From Sphingomonas ginsenosidivorax (lineage in GTDB: Bacteria > Pseudomonadota > Alphaproteobacteria > Sphingomonadales > Sphingomonadaceae): a stretch of 64,000 bases of DNA. Made by a program: the position numbers and the translations under genes. Shown piece by piece: positions 58,615 through 64,000 of the stretch; position 1 is the stretch's first letter, and the number at the start of each line of letters is the position of its first letter. The notes beneath the pieces are model-generated. The model did not search any database and was not told the DNA's origin. It saw only the letters and a program-made list of their open reading frames with translations. Location: positions 313,001-377,000 of the forward strand of contig NZ_VOQR01000001.1 in assembly GCF_007995065.1 (NCBI RefSeq), in the 5' to 3' direction.

Positions 58615-59133
58615 CTAGCGGAGGCGTCGCACGCGTGCCGAGCGCCGCCCGGGCGCGGTCGCGACATAACTGCCGAGCGTACCCGCCTTGATCGTCACGC
58701 GGTCGCCCTTGCGCGGCGCGAGCATCACCTGCTCCGTGGTCTCCCAGACGCCGCCATCGTCGAGCTCGAACCGAATCAGCCCGCCGGGCAGCTGTACCGA
58801 GCTGCGCATCACCGCGGTCAGCTCCTTCAGCGCCTGCTCGTCGTCGCCGCTTCCGAACAATTTGATCGACGGCAGCGAGAAGCCGAACAGCGAGCGCTTC
58901 GCGCGCTGCACCTCGGCCTTGTCCACCACGACGAATGCCTTCGACCGTTGCCCCTCGACGACGGTCTTCACCGCGCGATCGAAGCAGGCGAGACGGTCCG
59001 TATCGGCTGCGATCGCGGTGCATTTGGTGAGTTCGTCCAGCGCCTTGGACGGCGTCGTGGCGTCGCGATCGCGCGCGAGAGCCGGTCCCGCAAGCATCAT
59101 TGCAATCGTTACGATCATCACACGCCGTGTCAT
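58615..59133 (-). CDS. Exported hypothetical protein (172 residues)
   Basis: Signal peptide MTRRVMIVTIAMMLAGPALA. A motif CTAIAADTDRLACFDRAV, with two Cys at a spacing seen in VasI-like periplasmic proteins, is followed by a basic linker and a beta-rich C terminus (GLIRFELDDGGVWETTEQVM). The second half reads like a small SH3-like or OB-like barrel. Function unknown; likely periplasmic. Confidence 0.7.
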   Translation of the reverse strand: MTRRVMIVTIAMMLAGPALARDRDATTPSKALDELTKCTAIAADTDRLACFDRAVKTVVEGQRSKAFVVVDKAEVQRAKRSLFGFSLPSIKLFGSGDDEQALKELTAVMRSSVQLPGGLIRFELDDGGVWETTEQVMLAPRKGDRVTIKAGTLGSYVATAPGRRSARVRRLR

Positions 59134-59180
59134 ATCAGTCCCCCAAGCACCCGGCCGATCCTAGAGAGGGAGCGGGCCAT

Positions 59181-59228
59181 ATTCAACGGCAGCATTACTT
59201 GCCTATTCAATGACAGTATTACTTCTCT
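59181..59228. repeat. Two tandem 24-bp direct repeats upstream of the TonB receptor
   Basis: Units 59181-59204 and 59205-59228 agree at 19 of 24 positions and share the cores ATTCAA and ATTACTT. They lie about 160 bases before the TonB receptor start and 48 bases after the start of the divergent exported protein. They could be a paired operator. Confidence 0.6.
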
Positions 59229-59384
59229 TTTGTGACGCACAGGACACAGCCCCCCTTCAAACGTGACCAAAGCAGATACAGGCGATTGCGACCGATCCGG
59301 CACATACCCTACGAATGAAATCCGAGGCGTTCGGTAAAGGTCAATCCTGCCGAGCTGCCGTCAGGCTCAGACAAGGGGTATCCA

Positions 59385-62300
59385 ATGCAGATGACCGTAC
59401 GATCGCGACTGCTCGCGTCGACGCTGTTCGCCGGTGCGGCGATGATCGCGTCGCAGGCGACCGCGCAGACCGCGCCCGCCACCAAGGAAACCCAGCAGGT
59501 TTCGCAGGATCCGAACACGCCGCCGCCCGCCGAGGAAGGCCAGGACATCGTCGTCACGGGTACGCTGATCAGCAACCCGAACCTCGTTTCGTCGAGCCCG
59601 GTCGCCGTGGTCTCCGAGAACGAACTCGCGCTGCGCAACATCAACAACGTCGAACAGGTCATCCGCGAACTGCCGGGTGCGGTCGCCGGCCTGGGCTCCG
59701 CGACGAACAACGGCAATGGCGGTTTCGCCACCATCAACCTCCGCAACCTCGGCTCGCAGCGCAACCTCGGCTCGCAGCGCAACCTCGTACTGATCGACGG
59801 CGACCGCATCGTCCCCGCGCAGCAGGGCGGCACGGTCGATCTGAACAACATCCCCGTCGCGCTGCTGCAGCGCGTCGACATCCTGACCGGCGGTGCATCG
59901 ACCACCTATGGCGCGGACGCGGTGTCGGGCGTCGCGAACTTCATCACCAAGAAGAACTTCGCGGGCATGGAGGCATCGGCCAGCCAGCAGATCTCGTCGA
60001 ACGGCGACTCCAACTATTTCCGGTCGGACCTGACGATCGGTGCGAACTTCGACGACGGTCGCGGTAACGCGGTGCTGAGCCTGGGCTACCAGGAAGCCGA
60101 TCCGCTCTACCAGGGCGATCGCAACGTCTCGATCTTCGGCATCAGCTCGGCCACCGGCGTCGCCTCGGGCTCGTCCTTCACCAGCGTGCCGACGACGGTG
60201 TCGTTCTCGAGCGGCGACTTCCAGGTCAGCCCGACCGGCACCTCGCTCGTCCGTCAGTATGCGGGCTTCAACTTCAACCCGTACAATATCTTCCAGACGC
60301 CGTTCAAGCGGTACAACATCTTCGCGCAGGCGAACTACGAGATCAGCGACAATCTCGAAGTCTATTCGCGCGGCATGTTCTCGAAGAACACGATCAGCAC
60401 GATCATCGCGCCGTCGGGCGTGTTCGGCGAAGCGCTGACCATTCCGGCGAACAACCCGTATCTGACCGCGGGCATCCGCGACCAGCTCTGCACGCTCAAC
60501 GGCATCGCGCTGGGTGCTGCGTGCAACACCAACACCGCGATCCCGCTGCCTGCGGTCTATCGTCGCTCGGTCGAACTCGGGCCGCGCGTGTCCGACTACA
60601 CCACGACGATGTTCGACTATAAGGCGGGGCTCCGCCTGCGCTTCTCCGACCATGCCAAGCTCGACGTGTCGGGCGCCTATGGCGAGAGCGACCTGCTTCA
60701 GGTCCAGTCGGGCTACGTGCTGCGCAGCCGCGTCCAGCAGGCGCTGAACGCGAACAACACGACGACCTGCGCGGTCACGACCAACAACTGCGTGCCGCTC
60801 AACCTGTTCGGCGAAGCCGGCTCGATCACGTCGGCACAGGCCGCGTTCCTGAACGGCGAAAGCTCGATCCGGATCAAGACCGCGCTGTCGCAGGCCAAGG
60901 CCGTCCTCAACGGCGACTTCGGCACCACCTCGCCGTTCGCGGATGAGCCGATCGGCTTCGCGCTCGGCGGCGAGTATCGCAAGTACAGCTATCAGCGCAG
61001 CCCCGACGCGTATGCGCTGTCGCCGGGCGAGCTGGGCGGCGCCGGTGGCGCGGTCCTGCCGTTCACGGGCAGCTACGACGTACGCGAGGCGTTCGGCGAA
61101 GTCATCGCGCCGCTCGTCACCGGGCGTCCGTTCTTCCACTCGCTGACGCTCGAAGGCGGCTTCCGCTATTCGGACTACAAGGTGCAGGCGGCGAACAACC
61201 CGAGCTTCAGCGCCTGGACCTACAAGGGCGGTGCGAGCTTCGAGCCGGTCGAGGAAATCAAGTTCCGCGGCAACTACCAGCGCGCGGTGCGTGCCCCGAA
61301 CATCGACGAGCTGTTCTCGCCCGTCGTCACCGCGCTCGACAACCTCGCACCGGGTCTCGACCCCTGCGTGGGCGCACGGCCGGTCGGCAACGCCAACCTC
61401 ACGCTGGCCTGCCGCAACCAGGGCGCACCCGCTGCGGTCATCGGCACGATCCAGGAGCCGTCGGCCGGACAGGTCAACGTCACCGGTGGTGGCAGCCCCA
61501 CCATCCGTCCGGAAAAGGCCGATACCTACACGCTCGGCGTCATCATCCAGCCGCGCGGGCTGGTGCCCGGCCTGAGCATCGCGGTCGACTACTTCAACAT
61601 CAAGGTGAAGGACGCGATCACGTCGGCGCAGCCGAGCGACATCCTGTCGGAGTGCTTCGGAGCGACGCCGACCGCGATCACCGCGGCACAGGCGGCCTCG
61701 GCTGCATGTACCTCGATCCGCCGCGGTGCGACGACGGGCCGCCTCAGCGGTTCGAGCGCAACCATCCCCGGCCTGCCGCAGCCGCTGACCAACCGCGGCC
61801 GCCTGAAGACCGACGGTATCGACCTGAACGCGAACTACGCGCGTGAATTCGGCGATTTCGGCCTGAACCTGGGCTTCCAGGGCACCTGGACCGCGCATCG
61901 CTACTTCCAGGCGTCGTCGACCGGCTACAATCGCGACTGCGTTGGCTATTACAGCACCAACTGCACCTCGATCCAGCCGGAGTTCCAGTGGAACCAGCGG
62001 ACCAGCCTGTCCTACGGGCCGGCCACCGCGTCGCTGCTGTGGCGTCACCTCGGCGCGGTCCAGTATGAGGGCCAGGCCGACGACTTCGCGGCTCGTGGCT
62101 TCACCGCGACGTCGCGCAACCTGTTCATTGGCACGGTGACCGGTCCGTCGCCGCTGGCCGGGGGCCGCTACAACTTCAACAAGATCGAAGCGTACAACTA
62201 TCTCGACGCCTCGATCCAGCTAGAGGTCAACGACAACCTGACGCTGACCGGCAACCTGCGTAACCTGACGGGCAAGAAGCCGCCGCTCGTCGGTTCGTCG

Positions 62301-62396
62301 GCCGGGTCGACCGCCTATAACGGCGGCAACACCTACCCCGCGACCTACGACACCATCGGTCGTCTGTTCAGCGTGTCGGGCAAGCTGCGCTTCTAA
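59385..62396 (+). CDS. TonB-dependent outer-membrane receptor
   Basis: 1,003 residues. Signal peptide MQMTVRSRLLASTLFAGAAM, cleaved after SQATA. DIVVTGTL is the TonB-box-like segment, followed by a plug domain (VRELPG-like VIRELPGAVAG, VLIDGDRIV, RVDILTGGASTTYGADAVSG) and a beta-barrel ending RLFSVSGKLRF with the terminal aromatic. Imports an unknown substrate with TonB energy; sphingomonad receptors of this type usually take up glycans or peptides. The plug has an 18-base tandem duplication (residues NLGSQR twice). AGGGG is 8 bases before the ATG. A strong terminator follows. Confidence 0.95.
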   Translation: MQMTVRSRLLASTLFAGAAMIASQATAQTAPATKETQQVSQDPNTPPPAEEGQDIVVTGTLISNPNLVSSSPVAVVSENELALRNINNVEQVIRELPGAVAGLGSATNNGNGGFATINLRNLGSQRNLGSQRNLVLIDGDRIVPAQQGGTVDLNNIPVALLQRVDILTGGASTTYGADAVSGVANFITKKNFAGMEASASQQISSNGDSNYFRSDLTIGANFDDGRGNAVLSLGYQEADPLYQGDRNVSIFGISSATGVASGSSFTSVPTTVSFSSGDFQVSPTGTSLVRQYAGFNFNPYNIFQTPFKRYNIFAQANYEISDNLEVYSRGMFSKNTISTIIAPSGVFGEALTIPANNPYLTAGIRDQLCTLNGIALGAACNTNTAIPLPAVYRRSVELGPRVSDYTTTMFDYKAGLRLRFSDHAKLDVSGAYGESDLLQVQSGYVLRSRVQQALNANNTTTCAVTTNNCVPLNLFGEAGSITSAQAAFLNGESSIRIKTALSQAKAVLNGDFGTTSPFADEPIGFALGGEYRKYSYQRSPDAYALSPGELGGAGGAVLPFTGSYDVREAFGEVIAPLVTGRPFFHSLTLEGGFRYSDYKVQAANNPSFSAWTYKGGASFEPVEEIKFRGNYQRAVRAPNIDELFSPVVTALDNLAPGLDPCVGARPVGNANLTLACRNQGAPAAVIGTIQEPSAGQVNVTGGGSPTIRPEKADTYTLGVIIQPRGLVPGLSIAVDYFNIKVKDAITSAQPSDILSECFGATPTAITAAQAASAACTSIRRGATTGRLSGSSATIPGLPQPLTNRGRLKTDGIDLNANYAREFGDFGLNLGFQGTWTAHRYFQASSTGYNRDCVGYYSTNCTSIQPEFQWNQRTSLSYGPATASLLWRHLGAVQYEGQADDFAARGFTATSRNLFIGTVTGPSPLAGGRYNFNKIEAYNYLDASIQLEVNDNLTLTGNLRNLTGKKPPLVGSSAGSTAYNGGNTYPATYDTIGRLFSVSGKLRF

Positions 62397-62421
62397 GCGC
62401 GACGATCCCGCAACGATCGGA

Positions 62422-62451
62422 GGGGGTGGCCGAAAGGCTGCCCCCTTTTTT
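62422..62451 (+). terminator. Rho-independent terminator after the TonB receptor
   Basis: Stem GGGGGTGGCC with GGCTGCCCCC, tetraloop GAAA, then six T. It separates the receptor from the TPR-hydroxylase gene. Confidence 0.92.
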
Positions 62452-62510
62452 CGTGGCACCGATGCAGGCGCGCGTGCTTAATCGGGCGCAGCGCGAACAG
62501 GAAAACACCG

Positions 62511-63782
62511 ATGGCAACGCTTCCCCCAGCCGCAACCGCGCTCGTCAGCGCGGCGATCGCCGCACGGCAACGCGGCGACGCAACCGGCGAGCGCCGGCTG
62601 CTCGACGACGCCCTGCGCGCCGCGCCCGATCATCCCCAGATCCTCAACGCGCGCGGGATGCGCGCGCTTTCGGACGATGACCTCGACCTCGCGCTCCGCT
62701 GCTTCACCGGCGCGGCGGCCGCCGACCCGGGGCAGCCCGTGCTGCGGATCAACCAGGCGACGGTCCATCGCCGGCGCGGCGACGACGCCGGCGAGCGCGC
62801 CGCGCTCGAGGCCGCGCTGGCGATCGACCGCCTCAATTTCACTGCGCAGCTGCGCATGGCGGAGCTGCACGAGCGCCGCGGCGATGCGGTCGCCGCCGCG
62901 CTCGGCTGGTCCGGCGTCGTGCAGATGGCGACCGGCATGACCGAGCGGTCGCCGGGGATCGAGGACGCGCTGGTCCGCGGCCGCGCCTTCCTCGCCGGCC
63001 ACACTGCGACGATGGCGCGTGTGCTGACCGACGAGCTCGGCCCCGCGATGGCGGACCTGGGCGGCGGGGCGCGGCGGATTTCGGCGTGCATCGATCACAT
63101 GCTGGGGCGGCGCGCGATCTATGCGAACCAGTGTTCGGGGCTGCACGTCCCGTTCCTCCCCGCCGACGAGTTCTTCGAACGCGCGGCCTTCCCGTGGTTC
63201 GCCGATCTGGAGGCGCATACCGACGCGATCCGCGCGGAGGCGCTGGCGCTGGTCGCATCAGGCGACGCACCGATCCGGCCCTATGTCCGGCTCGACCAGG
63301 GCACGCCCAGGAACAAATGGTCCGCGCTCGACAACAGCGCCGACTGGAGCGCGTGCTTCCTGTGGGAATATGGGGTGCGCAACGACGAGGCCTGCGACCG
63401 TTGCCCGGCGACCGCCGCGGCGCTGGCCGCGGTGCCGCAGACCGACATTCCCGGCAAGGCGCCGACCGCGTTCTTCTCGATCCTCCGCCCGCACGCGCAC
63501 ATCCCCGCGCATACCGGCGTGACCAATGCGCGGACTATCGTCCATCTGCCCTTGGTCGTCCCCGAAGGCTGCAGCTTCCGCGTCGGCGGCGAAACGCGCG
63601 CCTGGCGCGAGGGCGAGGCGTTCGCGTTCGACGACACCATCGAGCACGAGGCCTGGAACACCAGCAACGCGCCGCGCATCGTGTTGATCTTCGACGTCTG
63701 GAACCCGCACCTCACACCGGACGAGCAACGCCTGCTGCGTGACGTCTTCCACCTCACCGGGCAGGGCGGCGTCGCGCCCTAG
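62511..63782 (+). CDS. TPR protein with aspartyl/asparaginyl beta-hydroxylase domain
   Basis: 423 residues. About 10-140 are TPR-like helical repeats (AIAARQRGDATGERRLLDDA, ALRAAPDHPQILNARGMRAL). The C-terminal half is a 2-oxoglutarate/Fe(II) beta-hydroxylase fold: HIPAHTG (His330, His334) and DDTIEHEAWN (His379) with the downstream Arg in RIVLIFDVW. It would hydroxylate Asp/Asn side chains of a protein or peptide. The stop codon shares CTAG with the convergent sulfotransferase. Together with the receptor this resembles a conserved neighbourhood in sphingomonads; the substrate is unknown. Confidence 0.88.
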   Translation: MATLPPAATALVSAAIAARQRGDATGERRLLDDALRAAPDHPQILNARGMRALSDDDLDLALRCFTGAAAADPGQPVLRINQATVHRRRGDDAGERAALEAALAIDRLNFTAQLRMAELHERRGDAVAAALGWSGVVQMATGMTERSPGIEDALVRGRAFLAGHTATMARVLTDELGPAMADLGGGARRISACIDHMLGRRAIYANQCSGLHVPFLPADEFFERAAFPWFADLEAHTDAIRAEALALVASGDAPIRPYVRLDQGTPRNKWSALDNSADWSACFLWEYGVRNDEACDRCPATAAALAAVPQTDIPGKAPTAFFSILRPHAHIPAHTGVTNARTIVHLPLVVPEGCSFRVGGETRAWREGEAFAFDDTIEHEAWNTSNAPRIVLIFDVWNPHLTPDEQRLLRDVFHLTGQGGVAP

Positions 63783-64000
63783 GACTCGTCGAGCGACCCA
63801 ACATAAGGCGCGACATGTCGCGCATAATTCCGCCAGCGCCCCGCCGATCGACCGTGGAGCGGCTGGCGGACCTGCCACACGCTGGCGGTCCGCACCACGC
63901 CCGCGCCCTGGCCCGCGAGTACCGCATCCTGCCAGTCGAGCCCGCACAAGCCGAGCAACGCCGCGATCGTCTCGCGCGGGGCCGCCACGACATCCTCATA
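63779..64000 (-). CDS. Sulfotransferase, C-terminal part (partial)
   Basis: The last 73 residues of a gene that runs off the right edge. YEDVVAAPRETIAALLGLCG followed by VVRTASVWQVRQPLHGRSAG and RWRNYARHVAPYV is the typical end of TPR-linked bacterial sulfotransferases: the Q-V-R-x-P-[LI] motif and W-R-x-Y-x-x-x-L/V. It transfers sulfate from PAPS. It is convergent with the hydroxylase, the two stops overlapping in CTAG. Confidence 0.8.
   Translation of the reverse strand, partial: YEDVVAAPRETIAALLGLCGLDWQDAVLAGQGAGVVRTASVWQVRQPLHGRSAGRWRNYARHVAPYVGSLDES

Noticed and set aside
1..64000. CRISPR arrays or rRNA genes
   Set aside because: No regularly spaced short repeats and no rRNA-like stretches were seen; the only regular repeats are coding RTX/VCBS units.

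Overview
The window is high-GC (about 65 %) DNA from an alphaproteobacterium, most likely a Sphingomonas-type organism. The support is a very large NAD-dependent glutamate dehydrogenase, a TonB-dependent receptor of sphingomonad type, a GH92 mannosidase, a PAS_5-type protein and the codon bias. This is judged from protein resemblance by eye; no database search was run.

Layout. (1) 1-17.2 kb is a type I secretion (T1SS) locus: a PrtD/HlyB-like ABC exporter (cut by the left edge, minus strand), a 2,699-residue VCBS/RTX adhesin-like giant, a TolC-family outer-membrane channel, an alkaline-phosphatase-superfamily protein overlapping tolC, and a 1,313-residue RTX protease whose active site looks S53-like (Ser-Glu-Asp). 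(2) 17.4-22.4 kb is a MarR-NodT-EmrA-EmrB multidrug efflux operon with a REP-like inverted repeat between emrA and emrB. (3) 22.4-28.6 kb holds the glutamate dehydrogenase and a PAS-domain protein, both minus strand.

(4) 28.7-about 49.3 kb is an accessory island next to an intact tRNA-Thr(CGT). A 45-bp piece of the tRNA 3' end is repeated 1,060 bp downstream, and each copy is followed by a related tyrosine integrase (one nearly complete, one truncated). The island is largely a decayed P2-like prophage: fragments of tail completion R and S, capsid N, terminase, portal, a DNA adenine methylase N terminus, sheath FI, intact-looking baseplate W and V, and tail-fibre genes. Set among these are cargo genes: a third RTX protein with three near-identical 843-bp tandem repeats, a GT-D-like glycosyltransferase, a SAM methyltransferase, and a secreted lipoprotein/trypsin/subtilase cassette whose subtilase is broken. 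An EAL-domain fragment and a damaged IS3-family element close the island.

(5) 49.3-64 kb returns to chromosomal-type genes: an unknown protein beside the IS, then a minus-strand run read as Crp/Fnr regulator, 61-residue protein, GH92 alpha-mannosidase, M3 peptidase and KgtP-like transporter. Divergent from the regulator is a YqcI/YcgG-DUF1989 pair with an FNR-type box in the shared promoter region. Last come two small minus-strand genes, a TonB-dependent receptor, a TPR-Asp/Asn beta-hydroxylase and, convergent, the C terminus of a sulfotransferase.

How it fits together. The T1SS parts probably export all three RTX proteins: the three end in very similar H-[DE]-...-F-A peptides although one lies inside the prophage island about 20 kb away. 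The best leads are this shared tail, the RTX cargo with its expandable repeats, and the receptor/hydroxylase/sulfotransferase neighbourhood.
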